DNA of 64,000 nt from Bacteroidaceae bacterium (lineage in GTDB: Bacteria; Bacteroidota; Bacteroidia; Bacteroidales; Bacteroidaceae): contig JAFXVN010000044.1 in assembly GCA_017524545.1 (NCBI GenBank), forward strand, positions 42,557-106,556, written 5' to 3'. Positions 17,977 to 26,913 of the stretch are shown here, in pieces. The position numbers and the translations under genes are program-made. Every line of letters starts with the position of its first letter. Positions within the stretch are counted from its first letter, which is position 1. The notes below the pieces were generated by a model. That model did not search any database. It had not been told where the DNA came from and saw only the letters and a program-made list of their open reading frames with translations.

Positions 17977-18593
17977 AAAGAGGACTATATGCCAATCGCC
18001 CTAATCTGACTATAGGTTTTCATGGCTGCGACCAATCTGTTGTTGATAAAGTAATTGCTGGAAAGGAGAATCTTCTTGCTAGTACTAATGATTATGATTG
18101 GCTTGGCAGCGGAATCTATTTTTGGGAGAACAACGAAGAACGGGCATTGGAGTGGGCTGAGGCCTTATCTAAACGGCCAAACTCAGGTGTCAAGAATCCT
18201 GCCGTTATTGGCGCTGTCATTGATTTGGGTTACTGCTTTGACCTCACAGACACAGCTTATTTACGTGAACTGAAGAAATCCTATGAACTGGCCGTTGAGT
18301 ACTGTCGAATCTCCGGCGAGAAGCTTCCGGAGAATAAGCCAATAGGTGGTTCAGAAGATTTATTACTAAGGAAACTCGATTGCTATGTGATAGAGATGAT
18401 GCACAGGGTAAATCGTGAAGCCAACAAGCGTGCATACGACTCTGTGCGTGGTGTTTTCTGGGAAGGTAGGCCGTTGTACCCCAATGCAGGCTTTGCGGAG
18501 AAAAATCACATACAGATTTGTGTATGTAATCCTAATTGTATCAAAGGCTATTTCCTTCCAAGAGGCATTGATAAAGAATACCCGAATCCATAG
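17973..18593 (+). CDS. PARP-like ADP-ribosyltransferase-fold protein
   Basis: 206 residues. FHGCDQSVVDKV (17-28) followed by DYDWLGSGIYFWENNEERALEWA (about 40-62) resembles the H...Y core of PARP-type ADP-ribosyltransferases (HGS, then GKGIYFAD...SANYC). The third catalytic residue (Glu or equivalent) cannot be fixed by eye; the C-terminal ICVCNPNCIKGYF may include that region. No signal peptide, so it should act in the cytoplasm on DNA, RNA or protein. With the 47-residue partner it may be a toxin-antitoxin or phage-defence module. Its last codons and stop lie in direct repeat copy 2. Codon usage is more AT-rich than the flanking genes, suggesting transfer. Confidence 0.65.
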   Translation: MKRGLYANRPNLTIGFHGCDQSVVDKVIAGKENLLASTNDYDWLGSGIYFWENNEERALEWAEALSKRPNSGVKNPAVIGAVIDLGYCFDLTDTAYLRELKKSYELAVEYCRISGEKLPENKPIGGSEDLLLRKLDCYVIEMMHRVNREANKRAYDSVRGVFWEGRPLYPNAGFAEKNHIQICVCNPNCIKGYFLPRGIDKEYPNP

Positions 18594-18623
18594 GGGCACG
18601 TATCTGGCCCTTTAGAACAAGAA

Positions 18624-18655
18624 AAAAGCATCCGTGTGGATGCTTTTTTTGTTTT
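18624..18655 (+). terminator. intrinsic terminator after the ADP-ribosyltransferase gene
   Basis: Stem AAAAGCATCC / GGATGCTTTT, loop GTGT, then a T run. Confidence 0.85.
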
Positions 18656-18679
18656 TCCACCAATTTTCTTTTGCATTTC

Positions 18680-18710
18680 TTTGCTAATCCCTTAATAATT
18701 CATATATTTG
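18680..18710 (+). promoter_or_regulatory. promoter of the LRR gene
   Basis: TTTG (18680-18683), 19 bases, TATATTTG (18703-18710), nearly identical to the promoter at 17727. Confidence 0.8.
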
Positions 18711-18715
18711 CAACG

Positions 18716-18980
18716 GATTTGTGCCACACAGCGGTCTGGCACGAACACTTATCGATAATAAACGAAGCGTTATGCTCGTCTTGCACTGTGAAACCTGAGA
18801 AATTTCTAGTACAGCAAGAGGACATGATGGCTTCCATGCGTAAGCGTGGACTACCAGCCACATCTCTTGTACAAGGTTTTCTCAGGACCACACAGTGGAG
18901 AAGTGGATACAGTTCCACGCTTCACACATCTAATAACTGCTCTTGGAGGAACTGAAAGGGCAAGGAAAAACTTACTATCT
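18716..18980 (+). other. long unexplained 5' leader of the LRR gene
   Basis: 265 bases between promoter and signal-peptide ATG. It contains a GTGCCA/TGGCAC hairpin (18721-18742). A frame open into the LRR gene from 18846 and a 43-codon frame ending at 18955 exist, but neither resembles a known protein. It could be a regulatory leader or the residue of a lost gene. Confidence 0.4.
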
Positions 18981-21900
18981 ATGAAACTAAAACCTTTCCT
19001 TTTCGCGCTCCTCGCGCAACTCTTTTCCTTAACGGCAATGGCATACGATGCCGAGATTGATGGAATCTATTACGATTTTTGGGGGACACAGGCAATTGTC
19101 GCTAAGTGTTATAAATCAGGTTCTGTAATTATTCCGCAAAGTGTTACTTACAATGAAAAGAATTATGAGGTAGTAGCTATCCGCAATTATGCCTTTTACG
19201 ATTGTTCAGGTCTAACATCTATCACCCTTTCTAAGGGCTTAACAACAATTGGTGAGAGGGCTTTTTGGGGGTGTAGTCGCCTAACATCGATCACTATTCC
19301 CGAAACTGTTACCAACATTTCCAATGGCGCATTCGATTATTGCAGTGCCCTTACATCTATAGAAGTGGAAGAAGGAAACACGGTATATGATTCTCGAAAT
19401 GGGTGCAACGCGATTATAGAAACAGCCTCTAACACCCTAATTGAAGGGTGTATGAATACAATAATACCAGAAGGGGTTATTACTGTTCGAGGTTTCGCGG
19501 GATGTACCGGACTTATTTCTATTACTATTCCTAATAGTGTAACGATAATTCTAGAGGCATTCAATGATTGTTACGGCCTTACAACAATCACGATTCCTAA
19601 TAGTGTAACGAGCGTTTCTGGATTCAAAAATTGTCGTAGCCTTACAGCAATCACTATTCCTGAAAGTGTTTCATACATTCACCCTGGCACATTTGAAGGA
19701 TGCAGTGCTTTGGCATCTATTGTGGTAGATGAAGGTAATACAATTTATGACTCTCGCAATGGTTGTAATGCAATTATTGAAACCGCCTCCAATACGCTAA
19801 TTAAAGGTTGTGAGAATACTGTCATTCCTGAGGATGTTACAAGCATCAGTAGGTGGGCCTTTTCTGGTTGTAGTGGTCAAGGTTCCCTCATTATACCACA
19901 GAGTGTTACCAACTTTGATGCTTACGCATTTTCTGGATGTAACATGTTGACTTCTGTAAACATCCCCAACACGATGACCTCTATCGGTGATAGGACATTC
20001 GCTGGTTGTGGAAGGTTGGCTTCTGTCAACATCCCCAACAGTATTACCAGCATAGATTATGGAGCATTCATGGGCTGTGAGGCTCTGACGACCATTACAA
20101 TTCCTGCGAGCGTTACCTCCATCGGTTCAGACGCCTTTCGACAGTGTTATAATCTAATATCCGTAACTTTACCTGATAGCATTACATACATAGGATATCA
20201 GGCTTTTCTTATGTGCCAAAAACTAAACTCCATTAAGATTCCTAATGGTGTCACGAAGATTGAGGATGGCCTATTCGACGGCTGTATGAGCTTAACCTCT
20301 GTAACCATTCCCAAAACAGTAACATCCATAGGTCGTTATGCGTTTTCTTGCTGCCCCCTCTCAACAATAATAATGGGAGCGGATATTCCCATGGCAGTTA
20401 CTCCAGATGTGTTTTCGGGGATGGATTATTCTAATGTTTCTCTATATGTACCCAGAGGAAGCAAGGTTTTATATAAAGCAGCAGATGTTTGGAAAGATTT
20501 TGGGGAAATCATCGAATACAATTGTGTAGATGTGAAAGACCAAATGATTGCTGTTGGTGGCTCAACGATGATGGAGATAGAAGTGAGCAATTCAGATACG
20601 GATATTGTGGCTTTCCAGATGGATTTGACACTACCCGAAGGTGTTAGTCTTGACAAGACGGGTTGTTCACTATCCTCCCGCATTACCGATGAGGAGCAGG
20701 AACTAACTATAGGTAAGTTGGAGAACGGTGCTTATCGTTTGACATCTTCCTCCCTTTCGCTCACGCCCATAAGTGGTAACAACGGCACCCTGATTACCCT
20801 GAAGCTTACGACAACAGAGGATAGCGATGACGGTCAGGCTACAATTAGTAACATCCGTTTCTCTACAGCCGACTCCAAGAGAATTGAGATGGACGATGTT
20901 TCATTCAACATAGATATAGTGCGTGAGTTCAAACTGACATACACGGTTGATGATGAGGTCTATAAAACTTATACTGTGGAATATGGCACCGCTCTTACAG
21001 CAGAGGAAGAACCTACGAAGGAAGGCTACACCTTCTCTGGTTGGAGCGAACTACCCGAAACCATGCCTGCACATGATGTTGTGGTGACAGGTAGTTTCTC
21101 TGTAAATTCATACACCTTAACCTATATAGTGGATGGTGAAGTTTATAAGACCGATACAGTGGAATATGGCACAACTCTGAGTGCAGAAGAACCCACAAAG
21201 GAAGGCTTTACATTTGGTGGCTGGAGTGAGATTCCTGAAACGATGCCTGCACAGGATGTAGTTGTGACTGGCTCGTTCACCATCAACAGCTATAACTTGA
21301 CATACATTGTTGACGGTGAGGTCTTTAAGACTTCTTCTGTGGTATATGGTACAGAACTGACACCCGAGGCCGAACCTACGAAGGATGGATATACCTTTGG
21401 AGGTTGGAGCGAACTGGCGGAGACGATGCCTGCATACGATGTGGTGGTGACAGGTGGGTTCTATCTGTATGGCGACGTGAACACGGATGATGAAGTGGAT
21501 GTGGTAGATGTTGTGGATATAGCCCGCTTCGTGGTGGCAACACCATCGGTGAAGTTCCGCGAGAAACTGGCAGACCTGAATTTTGATAACCTGCTAAACA
21601 TCGGTGATGCTGTGACATTGGTTAACTACATTGCCGGCGACCAGAACTTTGTGAAGGAGATGCTTGCTCCAGAACAGAACGTAGTTGCCGATGCCCTGAG
21701 TCTGACGAAGGACGGCAAGACAGTCGCTCTGAACCTGACCAACGGACGTGCTTACACAGCCTTCCAGTTCGACCTCTATGTGCCGGAAGGTGCCAATATC
21801 GCCAAGATGATGCTTAACAGTCAGCGCAAGCAGAAGCACCAGTTATTATATAATAAGGTGGAAGACGGACACTACCGTGTGGCTGCTTTGTCCATCTCGA

Positions 21901-22172
21901 ACAACACATTCCAGGGTACGGAAGGTGAGCTGCTTTCCTTCGTCTTGGAAGAGGAAATTAATGTAGAAGTCGAAATCAGCGATGTCCATTTCTTCGATAC
22001 CAGAGGCAATGACTATACGCTTGATGTTATCGGCATCGACCAGGAGACGGGTGTCATGTCCATGCAAGAAACAGAAACCAGCGGTGCAATCTACGACCTG
22101 CAAGGTCGCAAACTCTCTAAGATGCAACGCGGCGTGAACATCGTTGATGGTAAGAAAGTTATCATGAAATGA
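18981..22172 (+). CDS. secreted BspA-type LRR protein with cohesin-like, B-repeat and dockerin-like domains
   Basis: 1063 residues from the signal-peptide ATG at 18981 (MKLKPFLFALLAQLFSLTAMA). Order: about 18 BspA/TpLRR repeats of the LTSITIPNSVTSIG type (about 45-510), a cohesin-like domain (about 515-650), three Listeria-Bacteroides B-repeats with YTFSGWSE-type cores (651-827), a dockerin-like segment GDVNTDDEVDVVDVVD...NFDNLLNIGDAVTLVNYI (828-890), a second cohesin-like domain (895-1020), and a C-terminal tail IYDLQGRKLSKMQRGVNIVD (from about 1037). BspA proteins bind host proteins and other bacteria; here adhesion is inferred. Its last four bases overlap the next gene. An N-terminal extension back to 18846 is not supported. 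Confidence 0.88.
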   Translation: MKLKPFLFALLAQLFSLTAMAYDAEIDGIYYDFWGTQAIVAKCYKSGSVIIPQSVTYNEKNYEVVAIRNYAFYDCSGLTSITLSKGLTTIGERAFWGCSRLTSITIPETVTNISNGAFDYCSALTSIEVEEGNTVYDSRNGCNAIIETASNTLIEGCMNTIIPEGVITVRGFAGCTGLISITIPNSVTIILEAFNDCYGLTTITIPNSVTSVSGFKNCRSLTAITIPESVSYIHPGTFEGCSALASIVVDEGNTIYDSRNGCNAIIETASNTLIKGCENTVIPEDVTSISRWAFSGCSGQGSLIIPQSVTNFDAYAFSGCNMLTSVNIPNTMTSIGDRTFAGCGRLASVNIPNSITSIDYGAFMGCEALTTITIPASVTSIGSDAFRQCYNLISVTLPDSITYIGYQAFLMCQKLNSIKIPNGVTKIEDGLFDGCMSLTSVTIPKTVTSIGRYAFSCCPLSTIIMGADIPMAVTPDVFSGMDYSNVSLYVPRGSKVLYKAADVWKDFGEIIEYNCVDVKDQMIAVGGSTMMEIEVSNSDTDIVAFQMDLTLPEGVSLDKTGCSLSSRITDEEQELTIGKLENGAYRLTSSSLSLTPISGNNGTLITLKLTTTEDSDDGQATISNIRFSTADSKRIEMDDVSFNIDIVREFKLTYTVDDEVYKTYTVEYGTALTAEEEPTKEGYTFSGWSELPETMPAHDVVVTGSFSVNSYTLTYIVDGEVYKTDTVEYGTTLSAEEPTKEGFTFGGWSEIPETMPAQDVVVTGSFTINSYNLTYIVDGEVFKTSSVVYGTELTPEAEPTKDGYTFGGWSELAETMPAYDVVVTGGFYLYGDVNTDDEVDVVDVVDIARFVVATPSVKFREKLADLNFDNLLNIGDAVTLVNYIAGDQNFVKEMLAPEQNVVADALSLTKDGKTVALNLTNGRAYTAFQFDLYVPEGANIAKMMLNSQRKQKHQLLYNKVEDGHYRVAALSISNNTFQGTEGELLSFVLEEEINVEVEISDVHFFDTRGNDYTLDVIGIDQETGVMSMQETETSGAIYDLQGRKLSKMQRGVNIVDGKKVIMK

Positions 22173-23038
22173 TGAAAAGACTATTATCCATCTTTGCTGC
22201 TCTGTGCGGAGTCCTTGTGGCTCCCGCAGAGCAGCTCAGTGTGGAGGCTCCCGTTCTCGTGGCAAGCAGTTCTGCGGCCATAGAGATTGCCCTCAGCAAT
22301 GAACATGCTGACCTTGTGGCCTTCCAAATGGACTTGACACTGCCAGAGGGTGTCGGTATTGACAAAGCTGGCTGTGCGCTCTCATCGCGCATTATGGACG
22401 AAGAACAAGTGCTAACGATTGGACGAATAGAGTCCAATACTTACCGCGTGACCTCCACGTCATTCTCGCTCACTCCCATTAGCGGTACGGGTGGTACGTT
22501 GGTAACGCTGAAACTCGCTTCGACGGCAGACTTCGTTAGCGGACAGGCAACTATCAGCAACATCCTTTTCTCCACAGCTTCCTCTCAGGCTGTTAAACTT
22601 TCTGATGTATCGTTCGCCATCAACACATTGTACACATTGACGTATCTGGTTGATGGTAAGATTTACAAGACATCATCTGTGGCTTATGGAACGGCCATTA
22701 CACCCGAGGCGGCTCCGACGAAAGATGGCTACATCTTCTCTGGTTGGAGTGAGATTCCTGAAACGATGCCTGCTCATGATGTTGTGGTGACAGGTCGTTT
22801 CTATTTGTATGGCGATGTGAACGGCAATGACGGCGTGGACATCGGCGATGCCGTGAGCATCGTGAACTATTTAGTGGGCAAAGAGTCGTCGAGCTTCGTG
22901 GAGAAAACCGCCGACACGAATCATAACGGACAGATTGACATCGGCGACGCTGTGACCATTGTCAACTTCCTGGTAGGCAAGACGGACAGCCTCTCACCTC
23001 AAGCAGTAAAGGCATGGGACGAGAAAGAACCGCAATAA
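22169..23038 (+). CDS. secreted cohesin-like / B-repeat / dockerin-like protein
   Basis: 289 residues: signal peptide (1-20), cohesin-like domain (about 22-145) containing DLVAFQMDLTLPEGVGIDKA, one B-repeat (155-210), and a two-part dockerin-like segment GDVNGNDGVDIGDAVSIVNY and ADTNHNGQIDIGDAVTIVNF (211-270) with good Ca-binding spacing. It is coupled to the preceding gene by ATGA, and its domains are close copies of those in that protein, so it looks like a segmental duplication. It lacks the C-terminal tail of its neighbours. A scaffold or adhesin role is inferred. Confidence 0.82.
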   Translation: MMKRLLSIFAALCGVLVAPAEQLSVEAPVLVASSSAAIEIALSNEHADLVAFQMDLTLPEGVGIDKAGCALSSRIMDEEQVLTIGRIESNTYRVTSTSFSLTPISGTGGTLVTLKLASTADFVSGQATISNILFSTASSQAVKLSDVSFAINTLYTLTYLVDGKIYKTSSVAYGTAITPEAAPTKDGYIFSGWSEIPETMPAHDVVVTGRFYLYGDVNGNDGVDIGDAVSIVNYLVGKESSSFVEKTADTNHNGQIDIGDAVTIVNFLVGKTDSLSPQAVKAWDEKEPQ

Positions 23039-23073
23039 ACAAATAAGAAACAAATGAAAAAAGGAATAAGAAT

Positions 23074-24297
23074 ATGAAAGGGACTCTTTTACTTATTTGT
23101 ACCATGCTCGCCTTTGCGGGCAGCACATTCGCTGACGACACGTTCAGCGTTGATAATATCATGCTGCCTCAGAACGGAGAAGCTGATGTTGTGGTGAGAT
23201 TCTCCTTGGACGAGGGCAGTACCTGCTCGGGCTACACCTTCTGGCTGCAAGTACCAGAGGAACTGGCCTTTGTAACTTACGAGAAGAATGGAAAGACGAA
23301 CATCACCTTCACCGCAGGCGACTGCTACGACGATACACCGACCATCACACCCAACATCGATGGCGGCTACCTGAAGGTGGGATGTCTGACAGCCAATAGC
23401 AATCCCATCAACGGGCCGACGGGCATACTGGTGACGTTCCGTCTGAAGGTGGTTGGTGCAGTGGAAGTCGGCGAAGTACTGGAAGGGAAACTACTGAACG
23501 GCATTATCTCCGCAGAGAACGGCACGATACATGACGTGGCTGACGCAACCTTTACAGTCACCATCGACGAGCCAGACGACGGGCGCATCAAGTTCGACGA
23601 GAACAGCACGACACTGCCCACATACACGGCAGGCGATAAAGCCGACATCCGCATGACGCGCACCATCAATGCCAATCAGTGGAGCACCATCGTCCTGCCT
23701 TTCACTCTTACCAAGGCAAAGGCAGAAGCAGTGTTCGGCAGTGATGTTCAGTTGGCGGAGTTCAGCGGCTTTGAAGTGGAATATGAGGACGAAGAGGATG
23801 TCACCCCTGATGCCATCACCATCAACTTCACGACCTACACAATGTCTGCCCGCAAACCCATGACAGGCGGCAAACCGTTCCTCATCAAGACATCACAGGA
23901 TATTACCAGCTTCGAAGTAGATGATTGCACATTGGTTGAAGCTGTGACAGATGTCAACAAGAGCGATGAGTATGAAACACCGGGCGCTTTCACGGGCACC
24001 TTCGTAAAGACCAAAGTACCTGAAGATGGCTTGTTCATCAGCAGTGAGAAGTTCTACTATTCGACAGGAAAGACCAATATCAAGGCTTTCCGTGGTTGGT
24101 TTGAACTGGGTGCGGTGCTCGATAAAGAAACAGATTTCGGTGTGAAGATGTTCATTGACGACATTGAGACGGACATATCTGAAATTGAAAATGGAAAGTT
24201 GAAAGATGATAGTTCTATCTACAACCTCGCAGGTCAGCGCATCGGCAAGATGCAGAAAGGCGTGAACATCGTGAATGGCCGCAAGGTGTTGTTCTAA
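23074..24297 (+). CDS. secreted cohesin-like protein with C-terminal sorting-like tail
   Basis: 407 residues: signal peptide (1-20), a beta-rich cohesin-like domain (about 22-165), a second beta domain beginning NANQWSTIVLPFTL (about 203-375), and the tail IYNLAGQRIGKMQKGVNIVN (from about 384). The IVLPF module and tail recur in Prevotella-type exported proteins. It lies 35 bp after the previous gene and is probably in the same operon. The function is unknown; cell-surface or secreted location is inferred from signal peptide and tail. Confidence 0.75.
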   Translation: MKGTLLLICTMLAFAGSTFADDTFSVDNIMLPQNGEADVVVRFSLDEGSTCSGYTFWLQVPEELAFVTYEKNGKTNITFTAGDCYDDTPTITPNIDGGYLKVGCLTANSNPINGPTGILVTFRLKVVGAVEVGEVLEGKLLNGIISAENGTIHDVADATFTVTIDEPDDGRIKFDENSTTLPTYTAGDKADIRMTRTINANQWSTIVLPFTLTKAKAEAVFGSDVQLAEFSGFEVEYEDEEDVTPDAITINFTTYTMSARKPMTGGKPFLIKTSQDITSFEVDDCTLVEAVTDVNKSDEYETPGAFTGTFVKTKVPEDGLFISSEKFYYSTGKTNIKAFRGWFELGAVLDKETDFGVKMFIDDIETDISEIENGKLKDDSSIYNLAGQRIGKMQKGVNIVNGRKVLF

Positions 24298-24337
24298 TTC
24301 TTAACTCTTCTTTCTTAATTTTTAATTTGATTAGGCA

Positions 24338-24514
24338 ATGAAAAAGACATATATCATCCCTTGCCTGAACATCATGCAGGCTCAAGCAGAACAGATACTT
24401 GCTTCCAGCGTCACAAGCGGCAGTGATGGCATCAACATTGGCTATGGCGGCGTTGACGAAGATGGTGAAGTTGACCCCGACGCAAAGGAAAGCGCCTGGT
24501 CTATTTGGGAATAA
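24338..24514 (+). CDS. small KKTYxxP-type peptide
   Basis: 58 residues beginning MKKTYIIPCLNIMQAQAEQI, then a Gly/Asp-rich stretch, ending SAWSIWE. It resembles the 61-residue protein at 58222-58407 in start (KKxTYIxP), size, acidic middle and Trp-rich end. No signal peptidase site is clear. Such short proteins are frequent next to secreted genes in Bacteroidales, but I know of no function; a peptide precursor is one possibility. A GCAGGTG-gcga-CACCTGC hairpin follows at about 24539-24556. Confidence 0.6.
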   Translation: MKKTYIIPCLNIMQAQAEQILASSVTSGSDGINIGYGGVDEDGEVDPDAKESAWSIWE

Positions 24515-24584
24515 CACAAAGAACTCTTTGTGATTGCTGGCAGGTGGCGACACCTGCAATAATGAGGCTGTGTCATTATAAACG

Positions 24585-24666
24585 ACAACGGATTTCACGG
24601 ATTATACGGATTATTTGCTGAATACTAACAGCACTGAAATCCGTTTAATCCGTGAAATCCGTTGTT
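24585..24666. repeat. inverted repeat of the AACGGATT-CACGGATT family, copy 1
   Basis: Left arm ACAACGGATTTCACGGATTA (from 24585) pairs with right arm TAATCCGTGAAATCCGTTGT. Same family as 49371-49454. It lies between the small peptide gene and the sdaA 3' end and may form a cruciform or terminator. Confidence 0.8.
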
Positions 24667-24714
24667 CTATAATGCTAACTGTATCTTGACGCAGCCCTGT
24701 AATCAGACAGTCGT

Positions 24715-25929
24715 TTAGTCCTCGCTGAGTTTGGCCAGGCCGCCTTCGGAGGTTTCCTTGTAGAGGGAGGGCAGGTCTTTGCCGGTCTGCTTCATGACGC
24801 GCACGACGCGGTCGAAGCTGACGCGGTGCTGGCCGTCGGACAGCGAGGCGTAGAAGTTGGCGTCGAGGGCGCGGGCGGCGGCGAAGGCGTTGCGCTCGAT
24901 GCAGGGAATCTGCACAAGACCGCAGACGGGGTCGCACGTCATGCCGAGGTGATGCTCCAAACCCATCTCCGCTGCATACTCAATCTGTGCCACACTGCCG
25001 CCGAAGAGCTGACAGGCGGCAGCCGATGCCATCGAGCTGGCTACGCCCACCTCTCCCTGGCAACCCACATCGGCACCCGAGATGCTGGCGTTCTCCTTGA
25101 CGAGATTGCCGATGAGTCCGGCGGTGGCAAGGGCGTGGAGAATGCGCTCCTCGGAGAAGGTGTGGTTGTGCCCCAGATGGTAGAGGACAGCGGGAAGGAC
25201 ACCGCACGAGCCGCAGGTGGGAGCCGTGACGATGAGTCCGCCGGAGGCATTCTCTTCGCTGACGGCAAGGGCGTAGGCATAGACAAGGCCGGAGCTTTGC
25301 AGGTTGGCCTTATAGCCTTTGGCTTTGGTGTAGTAGATGGGAGCCTTGCGCTGCAGACCGAGTGGGCCTGGGAGAACGCCTTCGTGGTCGATACCGCGCT
25401 CTACGGCTTCCTGCATGACGCGCCAAACCTCACGCAGATAGTCCCAGATTTCCGGCCCTTCGCACTGCTCCACATATTCCCAGAAAGCGTGTCCCGTCTC
25501 TTGGCACCACGCCATGATTGCCTTCATGGTAGTCAGCGGGTATTTCTCCCCTCCTTTTGGGAGGGATAGGGGGGAGGCTTCTTCCCCTTCCGAGAGTGCT
25601 CCGCCGCCGACGCTATATACTGTCCATTCGTCGAAGAGCGAGCCGTCCGGCTGACGCACGGCAAACTTCATCCCATTGGGATGGAAAGGCAGGAAGACGG
25701 TTGGCTCCCAGTGCAGGGTGACACTCCCCTTGGGTTCGAGGACACGGAGAATGGCGACATCGGTCATGTGGCCTTTGCCCGTGGCGGCGAGGGAACCGTA
25801 GAGCGTGACATCGAATGCTGTGGCCTCGGGATGACGCTCAAGGTACTGGATGGCTGCGGCTTGCGGCCCCATCGTGTGACTGCTCGACGGGCCGATGCCA
25901 ATGCGGTAAAGTTCTCTTAAGGAATGCAT
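24715..25929 (-). CDS. sdaA: L-serine ammonia-lyase (iron-sulfur, single chain)
   Basis: 404 residues combining the beta (about 1-140) and alpha (about 150-400) domains. Motifs: GIGPSSSHTMGP (12-23), VTAPTCGSCGVLPAVLYH with Fe-S cysteines, and CDPVCGLVQIPCIERNAF. It deaminates serine to pyruvate and ammonia. Residues SPLSLPKGGE (around 123-132, just before KYPLTTMKAIMAW) are translated from a palindromic element and sit in the linker after the first domain, where they may be tolerated. Confidence 0.93.
   Translation of the reverse strand: MHSLRELYRIGIGPSSSHTMGPQAAAIQYLERHPEATAFDVTLYGSLAATGKGHMTDVAILRVLEPKGSVTLHWEPTVFLPFHPNGMKFAVRQPDGSLFDEWTVYSVGGGALSEGEEASPLSLPKGGEKYPLTTMKAIMAWCQETGHAFWEYVEQCEGPEIWDYLREVWRVMQEAVERGIDHEGVLPGPLGLQRKAPIYYTKAKGYKANLQSSGLVYAYALAVSEENASGGLIVTAPTCGSCGVLPAVLYHLGHNHTFSEERILHALATAGLIGNLVKENASISGADVGCQGEVGVASSMASAAACQLFGGSVAQIEYAAEMGLEHHLGMTCDPVCGLVQIPCIERNAFAAARALDANFYASLSDGQHRVSFDRVVRVMKQTGKDLPSLYKETSEGGLAKLSED
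25541..25585. repeat. palindromic element in frame in sdaA
   Basis: TCTCCCCTCCTTTTGGGAGG then GATAGGGGGGAGGCTTC. Read on the minus strand as EASPLSLPKGGEKY. Confidence 0.85.
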
Positions 25930-25989
25930 GGTGAAATTTATTTAAGTTTCGGGAGTTATAAAATGAAGTTAAGCACTATGTGCTGGAAG

Positions 25990-26676
25990 TTAAGCCAGCC
26001 AAGCTGGCTGGACGATAGCTTTTACTACTGCACGTACTTGCTCGGGGTCGGTGTGGCCGCTGCTGCGCAGGGAACCGTGTATCTCGCGGGCACCGGTTTC
26101 GGAGAGGATGCGATAGGCGTTCTGAGGGTTGACGCCTGCACCTGGCATGATGCTGATGCGTCCTGCTGCCTGCTCTACGAGTTTTCGGAGGAAGGGGATG
26201 CCTTGCTCGGCTGTGGGGGCTTGCCCAGAGGTGAGCAGACGATGGCAGCCCAAAGCGATAATCTGCTCCAAAGCCTCCAAAGGCTGCGCACAGACATCGA
26301 AGGCACGATGGAAGGTGATGCTAAGGCCTTCGGCTTCAGAGACAAGGCGGCGAACTGTCTCGCTGTCGATGCTGCCGTCGGGCTTTAAGGCTCCAATCAC
26401 AACGCCGTGCACGCCCAGCCGCTTGGCATGGCGTATGTCGCGCTGCATACAGAGCACTTCGTCCTCGTCGTAAACGAAGTCGCCTTCTCGGGGGCGTATG
26501 AGCACTTGGACAGGGATGCCCATTCCGACAGCCGTCTCAATCATGCCCGCCGATGGTGTCAGTCCGTCCAAACCAAGCGCCTGGCACAGCTCTACACGAT
26601 GTGCACCGCCCTCTATGGCAGCGCGGACGCTATGCAAGTCAGCACAGCAAACCTCGAGTGTCAGTTTGTAGTCCAT
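25990..26676 (-). CDS. cutC: copper homeostasis protein CutC family
   Basis: 228 residues, TIM-barrel CutC family: LEVCCADLHSVRAAIEGGAHRVELC at the start (given in part: GGAHRVELC), VLIRPREGDFVYDEDE, and ITFHRAFDV. The biochemical role in copper handling is not settled in the family. It lies 60 bp upstream (by position) of sdaA's start on the same strand and could be transcribed ahead of it. The ATG follows TATGAAC linker repeats and a long leader with a terminator-like hairpin. Confidence 0.9.
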   Translation of the reverse strand: MDYKLTLEVCCADLHSVRAAIEGGAHRVELCQALGLDGLTPSAGMIETAVGMGIPVQVLIRPREGDFVYDEDEVLCMQRDIRHAKRLGVHGVVIGALKPDGSIDSETVRRLVSEAEGLSITFHRAFDVCAQPLEALEQIIALGCHRLLTSGQAPTAEQGIPFLRKLVEQAAGRISIMPGAGVNPQNAYRILSETGAREIHGSLRSSGHTDPEQVRAVVKAIVQPAWLA

Positions 26677-26734
26677 AGTTCATAGTTCATAGTTCATAGT
26701 TCATAGTCCATAGTCTAAAGCTCATGGTTTTATA

Positions 26735-26834
26735 AAGAAAGAAGAGAGTGGCTTCACAGCTGCTCTCTTCCCATTGGTATTAGCTTTTGTTTAAGGTAAA
26801 AAGATTGTTTTCAGGATAACGGTTGCAAAGGTAT
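26735..26834 (-). promoter_or_regulatory. cutC promoter and leader with terminator-like hairpin
   Basis: On the minus strand a -7 box TACCTTTG (26827-26834) is followed about 60 bases later by GAAGAGAG...CTCTCTTC and a T-rich run, all before cutC (start 26676). It could be an attenuator, or the terminator of the kinase gene upstream. Confidence 0.4.
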
Positions 26835-26913
26835 GGCATTTTTATGCATGTTGCAAGCCTTTCCCTTATGTTGTTTAGCATGTTTCAGCGTTTTCTGCAA
26901 GATAGTACAATGT

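Larger units (their letters stand above)
18581..18712. repeat. direct repeat copy 2 (gene end + terminator + promoter)
   Basis: Second copy of 17628-17759. It includes the stop codon of the ADP-ribosyltransferase gene (TAG, 18591-18593), its terminator, and the promoter for the LRR gene. Confidence 0.8.

Noticed and set aside
18671-18955. Coding frame over the LRR leader
   Set aside because: It starts inside the promoter, resembles no protein family, and lacks an independent start signal.
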